Assembly (NCBI GenBank): GCA_000156295.1
Contig: DS999230.1
Coordinates: 62,001-126,000, forward strand
Direction of reading: 5' to 3'
From: a marine gamma proteobacterium HTCC2148
GTDB taxonomy: Bacteria > Pseudomonadota > Gammaproteobacteria > Pseudomonadales > Halieaceae
Length of the DNA stretch: 64,000 nucleotides
Shown: positions 9,675 to 19,091 of the stretch, piece after piece
Layout of the letters: every line of letters begins with the position of its first letter
How positions within the stretch are numbered: the stretch's first letter is position 1
The notes under the pieces: generated by a model
Databases searched by the model: none
What the model saw: only the letters and a program-made list of their open reading frames with translations
What the model was told of the DNA's origin: nothing
Program-made: the position numbers and the translations under genes

Positions 9675-12563
9675 TTACTCTACCAAATTACCGTCAGCAT
9701 CAAGCTCAACAATATCGTAGCCGAGTTCCTTTAGTCCGGGGAAAATAGTCTGTTTATCTCCAACTACTACGATAATCATGTCAGCTACATCGAGATGCTC
9801 TCTCGCCAAGTTGTTGATTTCTTCCTGGCCAATGTCTGCAAGAATTTCATTGCGTCTCGTTACAAAGTCATCATCAAGCTTGTACTGAACGATCTGCGAA
9901 AGGAATGCCAGCTTTTGAGTTGGTGTTTCGTATCGTCTTGCATCTCGCTGGCCAATTGCGTTTTTGGTAAAGCTCAGCTCCGGTTTTGTAATACCGCTTT
10001 GTGCGTAGTTACCAACTTCTTTTTCGATTTGAACGATAGAGTCCTGGGTTGCATCGGTGCGCACAGCAGCGCTCGCAACGAAAGTACCATAATCCTGTTC
10101 CCCACTGAACCCCGACCGGGCACCATAGGAATAGCCTTTGTCCTCACGCAAGTTCAAGTTAATGCGACTGTTAAAGTTACCGCCTAAAACGAAGTTCATC
10201 AGATTTGCACGGTAAAACTCGCCGGTTGCGTCATAACTCAGTGAACGCTTGGCAATGCGTATTTCCGACTGTGCTGCTCCCGGCTTATCGACCAGGTACA
10301 GCTTGGTTCCCTCAATCTTCGGGAATGGCTGTAACGCAACACGGGTGACTTTTTCGCCACCCCAGGGCTCAAAGACAAGCAATTTTTTCACTAATTCATC
10401 GCGGTCAAAGTTGCTGACGGCAACGATGGAGGCAATTTTTGAAGAGTAGTAAGCCGCGTGAAACGCTTTAACATCATCCAGCGTGATTTCGCTCACAGTA
10501 TCAACGGTACCAATATTGAGGTATGCGAACGGATTGTCCCTACCGAAAAGCAACTCCTGATAAACGCTGGCCACGGTGTCGGCAGCATCGGTTTTACTGC
10601 TCTGGATCGCTTGCAGGGTTTGCGCCTGTACGCGTTTGAAATCATCGGGGTCGAATTTTGGCTGCAGTAACTTTTCGGCAGCAACGGCAAGCGTGGCATC
10701 AACGTTCTCGCTTAAGCTGCGAATGGCGACGGTTGTCATGTTGTTATCAGCACTGAAAGTAATCGTCGAACCCAGCTTTTGCAGGCGATTACTGAGTTCT
10801 TCGTTAGTCGATTTCAGAGTTGCTTCATTCATCATTGATGCTGTGATTGCCGCAAGGCCGAGTTTTTCCAACGGCTCGTCGCGCTGGCCCACTGTCATGC
10901 TAAGACGAATAGTTGTGGTCGGCGTTTCATCATTGACTGCGCCCAGCACGCTCACGCCATTGCCCAGCTCAGATCGCCAGATGAACGGCAAGCTAATACG
11001 AGGGTTATCTCCAGCCGGGGGCTGTATGCTGCGATCGAAATGATCTTTCGCGCGACGGTAAGCAAGATCGGAATCACTGGTCGCCATATAATCAGGCAAG
11101 GCTCGCTGGTAACGCTCCCAGTTATCTGGCCCTGCAATCTGATTCAGCTGACCATAAGGCACCGTGCTCATAACGACGGCGGGCTTGCCAACGATGTATT
11201 TTCTGTACACTCGCATGACATCTGCTTCGGTCACACTTTCATAGCGGGCGATATTTTGCGCGATATAGTTGGGATTGCCCTCGAAGATTTCATAAGAAGC
11301 CAACTGCGTCACTTTGCCGGCAACACTCTCCAGGCTGTAAATCATGCTGGACACAATGCTCATTTTAACGCGAGTCAAGTCGTCTTCATTAACCCCGCGC
11401 GCCTCGAACTCAGCCAGGGACTCGCGAGTGATTTTTTCCAGGTCAGCTAATGTTTTGCCATTGGCCGGGTTTGGCAGCGCAACGATGGTGAAGGTACAAA
11501 GCAACTCCTGACAACCGTGGTTTGAGCTCGCTTGCACCGCAAGGCCATTTTTGACCATATTCTTATAAAGCAGCGAGGTTTCGCCCTGGCCCAAAATGAA
11601 CATCAGCACGTCCAATGGTGCCTCGTCTGGGTGATGCAGGCTCACCGTGGGAAATGACATGTACAACATCGGCAACGACACCCGATCTTCCATGGAGATA
11701 TAGCGATCACTGTCCAGTTCAACAGTGGGCTTTTCAGGCTCGTCGACCTGAGGGCCACGAGGGATGGGTCGGTAGTATTTAGCTACCCATTGCAATGTCT
11801 GTGCTTCGTCAAAGTCGCCCCCAATCGTCAGGGTGGCATTATTGGGCCCATACCAGCGTAGGAAGAATTTCTTCAGGTCATTAACATCAACCCGATCGAG
11901 GTCTTGTAGGTAACCGATAGTCGACCACGAGTAAGGATGGCCTTCCGGGTGCAGGGCTTCGCCGACGCGCTCTCTCACCAGTCCATAAGGGCGATTATCA
12001 TAATTCTGACCGCGCTCATTCTTCACCGTTTCACGCTGAATCTCGAATTTTTCCTGCGTAACTGCGTCCAGCAAGAAACCCATCCGATCTGCTTCCAGCC
12101 ACAACATCTTTTCCAACTGGTTAGAGGGTACGGTTTGATAGTAATTGGTCCGATCGGCACTGGTGGTGCCATTTAACGTCCCACCAGACTCAGCCACAAT
12201 TTTAAAATGACCTTCATCCGCGACATTCTCAGTCCCCTGAAACATCATATGTTCAAAAAAGTGGGCAAAGCCTGATTTACCAACCTCTTCCCGACCGGAA
12301 CCAACGTGATAGGTTACGTCAACATGCACCAGCGGATCAGAATTGTCCTCATGAAGAATGACGGTGAGACCGTTGTCCAGGCTGTATTTTTTGTAGGGAA
12401 TAATGAGTTGGTCGGGTGTTTCTCGCTCCACCGACTCAACTAATGTAATGCCATCGGGCAGCGCAGGCTGGCCACCGATAGGCGTAGGATCATTTTTTAC
12501 CTGACAGCCAACTCCAGCCAACAAAAGGCCTAACAAGATCAAGGAAAGTGGTAAAGATTTCAT
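9675..12563 (-). CDS. M16 family zinc peptidase, lipoprotein, two-domain
   Basis: This predicted metallopeptidase of 962 residues carries the inverted zinc motif HFFEH at residues 101-105. A second M16 domain starts near residue 500 and lacks this motif, as is usual for the inactive half of a pitrilysin/PqqL-type protein. The N-terminus is a signal sequence ending at Cys20 (LLLAGVGC), so the mature protein is probably a lipoprotein of the cell envelope. I chose the ATG at 12563 because it opens this signal; the frame can extend to 12632. It likely degrades peptides in the periplasm or at the outer membrane. It appears to be a single-gene unit. Confidence 0.88.
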   Translation of the reverse strand: MKSLPLSLILLGLLLAGVGCQVKNDPTPIGGQPALPDGITLVESVERETPDQLIIPYKKYSLDNGLTVILHEDNSDPLVHVDVTYHVGSGREEVGKSGFAHFFEHMMFQGTENVADEGHFKIVAESGGTLNGTTSADRTNYYQTVPSNQLEKMLWLEADRMGFLLDAVTQEKFEIQRETVKNERGQNYDNRPYGLVRERVGEALHPEGHPYSWSTIGYLQDLDRVDVNDLKKFFLRWYGPNNATLTIGGDFDEAQTLQWVAKYYRPIPRGPQVDEPEKPTVELDSDRYISMEDRVSLPMLYMSFPTVSLHHPDEAPLDVLMFILGQGETSLLYKNMVKNGLAVQASSNHGCQELLCTFTIVALPNPANGKTLADLEKITRESLAEFEARGVNEDDLTRVKMSIVSSMIYSLESVAGKVTQLASYEIFEGNPNYIAQNIARYESVTEADVMRVYRKYIVGKPAVVMSTVPYGQLNQIAGPDNWERYQRALPDYMATSDSDLAYRRAKDHFDRSIQPPAGDNPRISLPFIWRSELGNGVSVLGAVNDETPTTTIRLSMTVGQRDEPLEKLGLAAITASMMNEATLKSTNEELSNRLQKLGSTITFSADNNMTTVAIRSLSENVDATLAVAAEKLLQPKFDPDDFKRVQAQTLQAIQSSKTDAADTVASVYQELLFGRDNPFAYLNIGTVDTVSEITLDDVKAFHAAYYSSKIASIVAVSNFDRDELVKKLLVFEPWGGEKVTRVALQPFPKIEGTKLYLVDKPGAAQSEIRIAKRSLSYDATGEFYRANLMNFVLGGNFNSRINLNLREDKGYSYGARSGFSGEQDYGTFVASAAVRTDATQDSIVQIEKEVGNYAQSGITKPELSFTKNAIGQRDARRYETPTQKLAFLSQIVQYKLDDDFVTRRNEILADIGQEEINNLAREHLDVADMIIVVVGDKQTIFPGLKELGYDIVELDADGNLVE

Positions 12564-12658
12564 AAGGTTTCCAGCCGTAAGCGGCGAATACTGTTGCGAT
12601 AATAGATGTTGTTGACCATGAACCTCAGGCATGGTTCAACTCAGTCCGCTCTCGCTGC

Positions 12659-12706
12659 AAAAAAAAACGCCTTATCAACGAGCCGCCTGAAACGTTGGTA
12701 GAAGCG
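12659..12706 (-). terminator. Probable intrinsic terminator of the histidine kinase gene
   Basis: On the minus strand an imperfect stem (arms around CCAACG and CGTTG) is followed by a run of nine Ts, lying between the kinase stop at 12755 and the M16 gene. Pairing is interrupted, so the assignment is moderate. Confidence 0.4.
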
Positions 12707-12754
12707 CCTTGTGCCACCACAGTGTAAAAAGCTCAATTTCTCAGGGTATTTGCC

Positions 12755-14431
12755 TTAGTTACTGATTCCATCTCCAATAGCGGGTGGTATCTTGATCTCG
12801 AAGCAAACCCCCAATTTCGTATTGGAGGCCGCAATCGTTCCACCCATGGCAAGAACAAAGCCATAGCTGACTGACAACCCAAGGCCTGTGCCTTCTTCGA
12901 TACTCTTCGTTGTATAAAACGGATCGAAAATATTAGGAAGCACCGAGTCGGGAATACCGCCGCCGGTGTCCGAAACCCTGATCGTTGCTTCACCCTCTCT
13001 AGACTTGAATGCCTCTATGAGAATAGTCCTTTCTTTAGGGTCACTTTTTTTAATTGCATGAAATGCGTTGGAGTACAGATTAACAAACATTTGCTCAAGC
13101 TGAATTTGATGTCCCATCACCAGTGGAAAATCGTCATCAAAATTTGTTTCAACCTCAACCTGCGCCAGCCTGAGTTGCTCACCCATGAGTTCTAGTGCGC
13201 CAACTGCAGCCTTTCGTAAATCAACCTCATAAAACTCTTCTTTGGCTTCCCTACCAAAGGTGCGAAGGTGATTGATAATAGTCGAGGCCCGTTTAGCCTG
13301 CGCCACAATGCGCTCAAGCCTCTCCATAAGGTATGACTGCTCTGCCGTGCCCTGCGAAATTTTGCGAGCGGCATTTTCAGCCGCTAGTACAATGACATTC
13401 AGAGGTTGATTCAGTTCATGCGCCATACCAGCTGACATTTCACCAAGGGTGATGAGTTTGGACGACTGAATAAGCTGGGCTTCTGTCTTCTTGTTCTCGG
13501 TAACATCCTGAATCGTAACAACTGCTGTATCCAGTCCCGACTGTTCACGCAACATGTAGTGCTGCTCTACATAACGGGTTTCGCCATTGCTATCAATGAT
13601 TCTGTAGTCAATTTGAGGGAAATCGCTTTCGTCGTAATAGTAAGCCTTATAACGCTCACGATCACCGGGATGAACTAGCAGCAGATAGTGATCAAAATCA
13701 GGGGCAATTTCCAAAAAATCGTCTTGTGTAAGACCAAAGCAAGAGGCCCAACCGTCAGATACCAACAAGAACTTTTCGTAGTCGTAGTCCCAAACCGCAT
13801 GCCCGAGATTTGCGATACTGGCACTCAAAGCGAGTATCTCCGTCGATTCTTCAAGGGCATCTCGGCTTCGCTGCAACTCCGCTTCTACTTGCTTAAATCT
13901 GGTGATGTCTTGAATCACGTTGAGAGATTGGGTAGGCGGACCAAATTCAGCTGGGATGAGTTTACTGCTTTGACGAAGGTGTCGAATTTTTCCGTCGGTT
14001 CGTGTTATGCGGTATTCAATCGACAAGGGATTGAAGCTTTCCTCTTTTTGGAATCGATTTTCGAAATCTTTATAGGCCTCGCGATCCTCAGGGACAACAA
14101 ATTTGAAATAGTCCGCCATCTTCTGCACCGCTAGCATGTATTCATCAACGCTAAGGCCATAAATTTTCGCTAACTCTTCAGAAACAAACAGAGTTTTTTC
14201 TTGAGCATGGTCCCAAATTTCATGCCCCAATTTAGCGATTTCTTCTGTTTGATGCAGGGCCGCTTCCCGTGTCCTGGTGCTCTTGTCGGTTTGGTTTGAT
14301 GCAGACGCGGAAGAAAATTGCTTTGGAGGTGTTGAGGACCCCTCAAGTTCGAGAATGCGGGCGTGAGCTACCGCCAGTTCGCTTTGCAGTTTATCGACTA
14401 ATGCTTGCAGGCTTTTAGAGTTATTTTTCAT
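12755..14431 (-). CDS. PAS-domain sensor histidine kinase (orphan)
   Basis: This cytoplasmic kinase of 558 residues starts with a short coiled coil (about residues 5-35), then has two PAS/PAC modules (about 65-190 and 195-310). A dimerization domain with the phospho-accepting His in AGMAHELNQPLNV follows near 340. The ATPase domain has GGGIPDSVLPNIFDPFYTTK and GTGLGLSVSYG. No transmembrane segment is visible, so it should sense a cytoplasmic or diffusible signal. The form is that of FixL/DctB-like kinases. No response regulator gene adjoins it. I chose the ATG at 14431 over a TTG at 14443. Confidence 0.88.
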   Translation of the reverse strand: MKNNSKSLQALVDKLQSELAVAHARILELEGSSTPPKQFSSASASNQTDKSTRTREAALHQTEEIAKLGHEIWDHAQEKTLFVSEELAKIYGLSVDEYMLAVQKMADYFKFVVPEDREAYKDFENRFQKEESFNPLSIEYRITRTDGKIRHLRQSSKLIPAEFGPPTQSLNVIQDITRFKQVEAELQRSRDALEESTEILALSASIANLGHAVWDYDYEKFLLVSDGWASCFGLTQDDFLEIAPDFDHYLLLVHPGDRERYKAYYYDESDFPQIDYRIIDSNGETRYVEQHYMLREQSGLDTAVVTIQDVTENKKTEAQLIQSSKLITLGEMSAGMAHELNQPLNVIVLAAENAARKISQGTAEQSYLMERLERIVAQAKRASTIINHLRTFGREAKEEFYEVDLRKAAVGALELMGEQLRLAQVEVETNFDDDFPLVMGHQIQLEQMFVNLYSNAFHAIKKSDPKERTILIEAFKSREGEATIRVSDTGGGIPDSVLPNIFDPFYTTKSIEEGTGLGLSVSYGFVLAMGGTIAASNTKLGVCFEIKIPPAIGDGISN

Positions 14432-14796
14432 TATAGTGGCCAAGTTCTGCCGCTCAGAACACAGACCGAAGTCAGTACCCTAAACCCATGCCAAGCTGCG
14501 ACTATAGAATAATTTTCACCAAGACGCCAGACGAGCCATTACCACCTCTCCTCTGGGAATACCATTAAATGTCAGGCCGTTCACCTTTTTTCCAAATGGC
14601 TGGTTGATGAAAGCGCGTGCTTAGTTTTCGTGACGCTGAACTCGCTGCCTCATTTAACCGAGTGCAGACTCGAGTAAAAGTGTTTAACGTCATCTTAAAA
14701 TATTGCGGATTTTGTTGGTATTTCCAAAGAAACATGCAAATAATTCGTGGGTAAGCTCAATACCGTATTCGAAGATCACAGCAACCAAGGCTCTAT
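14432..14796. other. Intergenic region between divergent genes
   Basis: These 365 bases separate the divergent histidine kinase and Rid genes and should hold both promoters. I see A/T-rich stretches (for example around 14690-14740) but no promoter close enough to consensus to call, and no RNA gene or repeat. Confidence 0.4.
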
Positions 14797-15189
14797 ATGA
14801 CTATTTCTAAAAAGCTTTTTCGCACCGGACCTTATGCAGACTTTTATAGCCAAGCAGTGCAGGTGGGTGACTCCATCTTTTTATCGGGTCAGGTTGGGAT
14901 CGATGATGCCGGCACTGTTCCGTCTGACTTACTGTCACAAATGAGCCTTGCCTATAAAAACATCGAAACAATACTGATGGAATACGGTGCTTCATTGGAT
15001 AACATTGTTGACGAGACATGGTTCGTCACCGACATTAATGACTGCATGGCACAAGTGCCCGCATTGTTTAGCGCCCGCGAAAAGTTCTACGGTAAGAAAC
15101 CCGAAGTCTGTCAGACACTGGTTCAAGTAACAGGGCTTGTCGACCCATCACTCAAAATTGAAATCAAGTGCATTGCGATATCAGGGTAA
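14797..15189 (+). CDS. Rid-superfamily protein (YjgF/YER057c) lacking the RidA arginine
   Basis: This protein of 130 residues has the YjgF/Rid trimer fold features: LFRTGPYADFYSQAV at the N-terminus, IFLSGQVGID near residue 30 and LKIEIKCIAI at the end. RidA proteins deaminate reactive enamines and imines using a conserved arginine (Arg105 in E. coli). The aligned position here, Gln106 in EVCQTLVQV, is glutamine, so it is probably one of the Rid subgroups without proven imine deaminase activity. It converges on an amidohydrolase gene with 13 bases between the stops. Confidence 0.85.
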   Translation: MTISKKLFRTGPYADFYSQAVQVGDSIFLSGQVGIDDAGTVPSDLLSQMSLAYKNIETILMEYGASLDNIVDETWFVTDINDCMAQVPALFSAREKFYGKKPEVCQTLVQVTGLVDPSLKIEIKCIAISG

Positions 15190-15202
15190 TACGTACCCAC
15201 TA

Positions 15203-16975
15203 TCACCATTGGCCCTGCACTCGCTTGCCATTGAGGACGACGACTTCAGGTATGATTTCGCTGATGCCCGCAGGATCCATAGCAAACAGGTCGTCGCCTA
15301 AAACGATGAAATCTGCTTTTTTTCCCGCTTCGAGCGAGCCCAAAGCGCCTTCAGTGCCAAGCTGGATCGCTCCACCCATCGTATAACCCGTGACCATAGC
15401 TTCAAGGCTCAATTGCTCGGACTTGGGCCCGCTTGCCGGATCGTCAGGCCCCGACTCCCTGCCCCGTCTGGTGTGTCCGACCTGAATACCGGTAAATGGA
15501 CTGGCCGAGTCGTCGGCCCACTCGCTGGGAAAATACACATCGCTGGAGAAGTTGACGGTAGCACCCTCCTTCATCAGCTCAGCAACCGGGTAAGGATGTT
15601 TGGCTCGCTCCCCGAGTGCCTCTGCATAGAACGATTGATCATAGTAATGCCATGCGGGGGTAAACTGGCCAATGACATCCAGCTCGGCGTAGCGGGAAAA
15701 ATCCGCGGGATCGATAACCTGTAAATGAGTGATGGCAACCCTGATACCCAGGGGTCTTCCTAGTTGTTGACGAGCGGCTTCGACCGCATCCAGCACGGTT
15801 CTGGACGATTGATCACCGAGAGCGTGTACGTGCAGGTTAAACCCGGCTTGATCCAAATCCACCACAAGTTTTGTCAGAGTGCCCACGCCGAACAGGCTGC
15901 CCCCCCTGTTGCCCGGTGTGTCGTCATAGTTCTGCAACATATGCGCTGTACGCGTTTCTACTACACCATCAAAAAATACCTTCAATGTATCTATTTTTAG
16001 ATTCTCTGAATTATAGGCAGCGGCCAATCGTTGCAGCTCATCCAGCGCTGTCTCGGCCTGTATCGGCAAAAACAAGGTATAGGCACCGTGATAGCGCATG
16101 GGCAGAGCGCCCCTTTCATCGAATTTTTTAACGGAGCTATAAACTTCTTCGTCGAACCCGAAATTGCCCGCGTCCAACAAACTGGTAACGCCCCGACTAC
16201 TCAGGTAATTAATGTAACCGAGTAAAGTAGCTTCTTCTGACTCCCCCATTTCGAAAAAGAGGCTGGCGAATAGGGTGGCTGCCATTTCCGTAATGTAGCC
16301 GGTAAGCTCGCCGTTTTCATCGCGCTTGTAGTAAGCCACACCGGGCAGTGGGTCGACTGGATCATCTCCCAATCCAGAGACCTCCAGCGCCCTGGAATTG
16401 ACCCACAGGCTATGCATGGTGATATCAAAAATAAGCACTGGGCGCTCTGACTCCAACTCATCCAGCTCAGCTGCGCTTGGACCCTCGGTTCCAAAAAATC
16501 GATTATCCCAGCCAATGGCATAAATGACTTCCGCATCAGCATTCTCGGCTAATAAGGTTTTTATGTCCTCAATCTGATCCTCCCGATTTTTGGCCTCTGG
16601 CAGGTCTATCATCCGGTCGTATACAGCGAGATAGCCCGGGTGGGTGTGAGCATCGATCAATCCTGGCAGAATCAACTTTCCTTGCAGATCCACCGTTATT
16701 GTTGAATCTGAAACAAACGGTTCCAGACCTTCGGGGTCGCCAACATAGACGATGCGATCGTCACTAATAGCCATTACAGAGGCGAGCGGCGTTTTTTCGC
16801 TCGAGGTAAATATTTCTGCACCAACAAACACATGAGAAGCCAGATTCTCGGCCACTGGGCGATCCACAGCCTCGACTGCTTGCGAATTGAACAACGGTTC
16901 AGCCTGGCAGGCGCACAGCAACAGCGCTACGCTGGCTACCACGGATTTCAAACAGATGGAGTTAACAGTGAACAT
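15203..16975 (-). CDS. YtcJ-like amidohydrolase, predicted lipoprotein
   Basis: This amidohydrolase of 590 residues belongs to the same family as the gene at 6582-8303. It has IDAHTHPGYLA (metal ligands) near residue 110 and the closing segment GKKADFIVLGDD at the C-terminus. The N-terminus is a signal sequence ending in LLLCAC, so the product is probably an envelope lipoprotein. I chose the ATG at 16975 because it starts this signal; upstream in-frame codons would place basic residues ahead of it. The substrate is unknown. Confidence 0.83.
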   Translation of the reverse strand: MFTVNSICLKSVVASVALLLCACQAEPLFNSQAVEAVDRPVAENLASHVFVGAEIFTSSEKTPLASVMAISDDRIVYVGDPEGLEPFVSDSTITVDLQGKLILPGLIDAHTHPGYLAVYDRMIDLPEAKNREDQIEDIKTLLAENADAEVIYAIGWDNRFFGTEGPSAAELDELESERPVLIFDITMHSLWVNSRALEVSGLGDDPVDPLPGVAYYKRDENGELTGYITEMAATLFASLFFEMGESEEATLLGYINYLSSRGVTSLLDAGNFGFDEEVYSSVKKFDERGALPMRYHGAYTLFLPIQAETALDELQRLAAAYNSENLKIDTLKVFFDGVVETRTAHMLQNYDDTPGNRGGSLFGVGTLTKLVVDLDQAGFNLHVHALGDQSSRTVLDAVEAARQQLGRPLGIRVAITHLQVIDPADFSRYAELDVIGQFTPAWHYYDQSFYAEALGERAKHPYPVAELMKEGATVNFSSDVYFPSEWADDSASPFTGIQVGHTRRGRESGPDDPASGPKSEQLSLEAMVTGYTMGGAIQLGTEGALGSLEAGKKADFIVLGDDLFAMDPAGISEIIPEVVVLNGKRVQGQW

Positions 16976-17198
16976 AGCCGGAGCCTCAAAATACCAGTAC
17001 CTTTGAAGTCTACGATTTAATCGCATTATTTAGAAGCTATTGGCGAGACACTAAAGGCTACTTTTTCTTTCGCAGATGGACCAGTATCAAGGGAGCAGCA
17101 GGGAGCTCAGATGTGCAGTAATACCTTTTTTAGGAGTCTTTTTTTTTCTTTTTCTCAGGTGTAAAGTAGCGCGCCTTTTCTCCCGCGGGTAACCCATC

Positions 17199-18425
17199 AT
17201 GCCTGTAAGAACAGCTTTATCCGTTTGGCCCCTTTTTCTGGGGTTATCGCTCATTGGCCTCGCCGTGGGTGTGCAAGGCAGCCTGCTGGGTGTGAGAGCT
17301 GAGTTAGAGGGCTTTGAAGACTTTCTGATCGGCCTCCTAATGTCCTGCTACTTCGCCGGTTTCCTGGGTGGGTCCATGCTGGCACCCAGAATTATAGAGC
17401 GAGTAGGACATATCCGGATCTTTGCGGCGGTCTCGGCGGTCGCGTCCGTGACCATTCTGGTTCACGCACTCTATGTGGACCCCTGGGCCTGGGCGGCCAT
17501 GCGCCTGCTAACCGGTTTCGCCTTTTCCTGTATTTATGTCGCCTCGGAAAGCTGGCTGAACCAGGCGTCCAGTAATGAAACCCGAGGCCAGATTCTGGCA
17601 ATTTATATGACAATATTGCTCGCGGGAGTCTGTGCCGGGCAATTTTTGCTGAACGTGGCAGACCCTCAGGATTTCACTCTGTTTATCCTGATCTCAGTGA
17701 TGGTTAGCGTTGCCGCAGTGCCGATTTTATTGACGGTGATAGCCACGCCTCACATTGAAGAAACCGAGCGGGTCAGCATTGCTCATTTATGGCGACGAGC
17801 ACCCATGGGTGTCATCGGCATTATCCTGTCACAGTGGATGGCCAGTGTGGTCTTTGGCATGGGCGCCGTTTATGCCACGAAAATGGGCATGAGTGTGTCT
17901 GAGGTCGCCTTCTTCATGGGGTCGATGATGGCAGGCGGCATGATTCTACAGTGGCCGCTGGGGAAGTTGTCTGACCATATGGATCGCCGCTGGGTGTTAG
18001 GCGGCGCCAGCATTGTGGCCTTGATCGCGGCGCTGGCGGCAAGCGGAGAAACAGTCGCTTCAGATAAGCTGTATATTCTGGCTTTTGTCTTTGGTGGTTT
18101 TTGCCTGTCCCTGTATTCAATCGTGGCGGCGCTCACCAACGACCACCTCAGGCCCAGCGAAATTGTCCCCGCCAGTGGCACCATGGTACTACTAGCCGGG
18201 CTTACCTCAATCACGGGCCCCATCACGGTAGCCTTCTGGATGGATGTGTTTGGCCTGGACAGCTTTTTTCTTGTTCTGGCGGTTGCACTGTTTTTCATGG
18301 CGGTCATCAGCATCTGGCGTGTGTTAACGATTCCCGCCTTGCCGGAAGAATACAAAACCCTGTCGTCTATTCAGGTGGCTACCAACCCGGTGGGTACGGT
18401 GTTACATGCCGAAGAAGAGCACTAG
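17199..18425 (+). CDS. MFS transporter, YcaD-like
   Basis: This carrier of 408 residues has about twelve membrane helices. GFLGGSMLAPRIIERVGHIR near residue 55 and the segment ESWLNQASSNETRGQ near 120 are typical of the YcaD-like MFS group of unknown substrate. It stands alone, with a T-rich leader of about 60 bases upstream. The ribosome binding site at 17199 is weak. An 18-base perfect palindrome lies shortly after the stop. Confidence 0.83.
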   Translation: MPVRTALSVWPLFLGLSLIGLAVGVQGSLLGVRAELEGFEDFLIGLLMSCYFAGFLGGSMLAPRIIERVGHIRIFAAVSAVASVTILVHALYVDPWAWAAMRLLTGFAFSCIYVASESWLNQASSNETRGQILAIYMTILLAGVCAGQFLLNVADPQDFTLFILISVMVSVAAVPILLTVIATPHIEETERVSIAHLWRRAPMGVIGIILSQWMASVVFGMGAVYATKMGMSVSEVAFFMGSMMAGGMILQWPLGKLSDHMDRRWVLGGASIVALIAALAASGETVASDKLYILAFVFGGFCLSLYSIVAALTNDHLRPSEIVPASGTMVLLAGLTSITGPITVAFWMDVFGLDSFFLVLAVALFFMAVISIWRVLTIPALPEEYKTLSSIQVATNPVGTVLHAEEEH

Positions 18426-18449
18426 TATTGCCCTAGTTTTCGCCTTTGA

Positions 18450-18467
18450 GCCCATGGGCCCATGGGC
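18450..18467. repeat. 18-base perfect palindrome
   Basis: The bases GCCCATGGGCCCATGGGC read the same on both strands and contain a direct repeat of CCCATGGG. No U-tract follows. It may be part of an mRNA end structure of the MFS gene. Confidence 0.4.
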
Positions 18468-18601
18468 CACTGATTACCCAACCTGCGATTAGCGCGCTAC
18501 ACTGCTCCGAGGTGCGACAAAAGCCTTGCCGCCTGCCTTGAGGTGCGCCACAGGAACGTCGTGATTTGCAGACAGACATCGCTGCACCGGAGGAGTCTTC
18601 A

Positions 18602-19039
18602 ATGCCTAAAGCCGACGCCAATCAACGCTACGATTATGACCCAGCGTATCCGGCCGACATCCTCAAATCAGTGAACACGATTGCCCTGGTCGGGGCCAGT
18701 GCGGACGAAACCAAGTTTAGCAATGATGTCATGCGGGTTTTGCAGGAAGCGGGCTACGACATCATCCCGGTTAATCCAAATCCGAACCTGACTGAAATAC
18801 GCGGCCTCAAGGTCTATCATTCATTGGAAGCGATTGACCGCCGTGTTGATATGGTAGAAGTATTTCGCCCCAAGGAAGAATTTTACGGTTTCGCAGAAAA
18901 GGCCATAGCCATCGGTGCGAAAGTACTTTGGGGGCAACTCGATATTTATGATGATCGCGCCGCTGCCCTGGCCGAGAAGGCCGGGTTAAAGGTAGTAATG
19001 GACAGATGTCCAAAGATCGAGCTGTCGCGGCCAAACTAG
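18602..19039 (+). CDS. CoA-binding domain protein (YccU-like)
   Basis: This Rossmann-fold protein of 145 residues belongs to the CoA_binding_2 group. It has TIALVGASADETKFS near residue 27, GYDIIPVNPN near 55, VDMVEVFRPKE near 85 and a C-terminal MDRCPKIE motif. These are features of YccU-type single-domain proteins, whose exact role is not known. GGAGGAG precedes the ATG at 18602; an in-frame extension to 18566 is less likely. It lies upstream of an enoyl-CoA hydratase gene. Confidence 0.85.
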   Translation: MPKADANQRYDYDPAYPADILKSVNTIALVGASADETKFSNDVMRVLQEAGYDIIPVNPNPNLTEIRGLKVYHSLEAIDRRVDMVEVFRPKEEFYGFAEKAIAIGAKVLWGQLDIYDDRAAALAEKAGLKVVMDRCPKIELSRPN

Positions 19040-19091
19040 AAAGTTTGCCATGATCTGCAAATAATAAGACAAGCGCTACAGGAAACATCTA

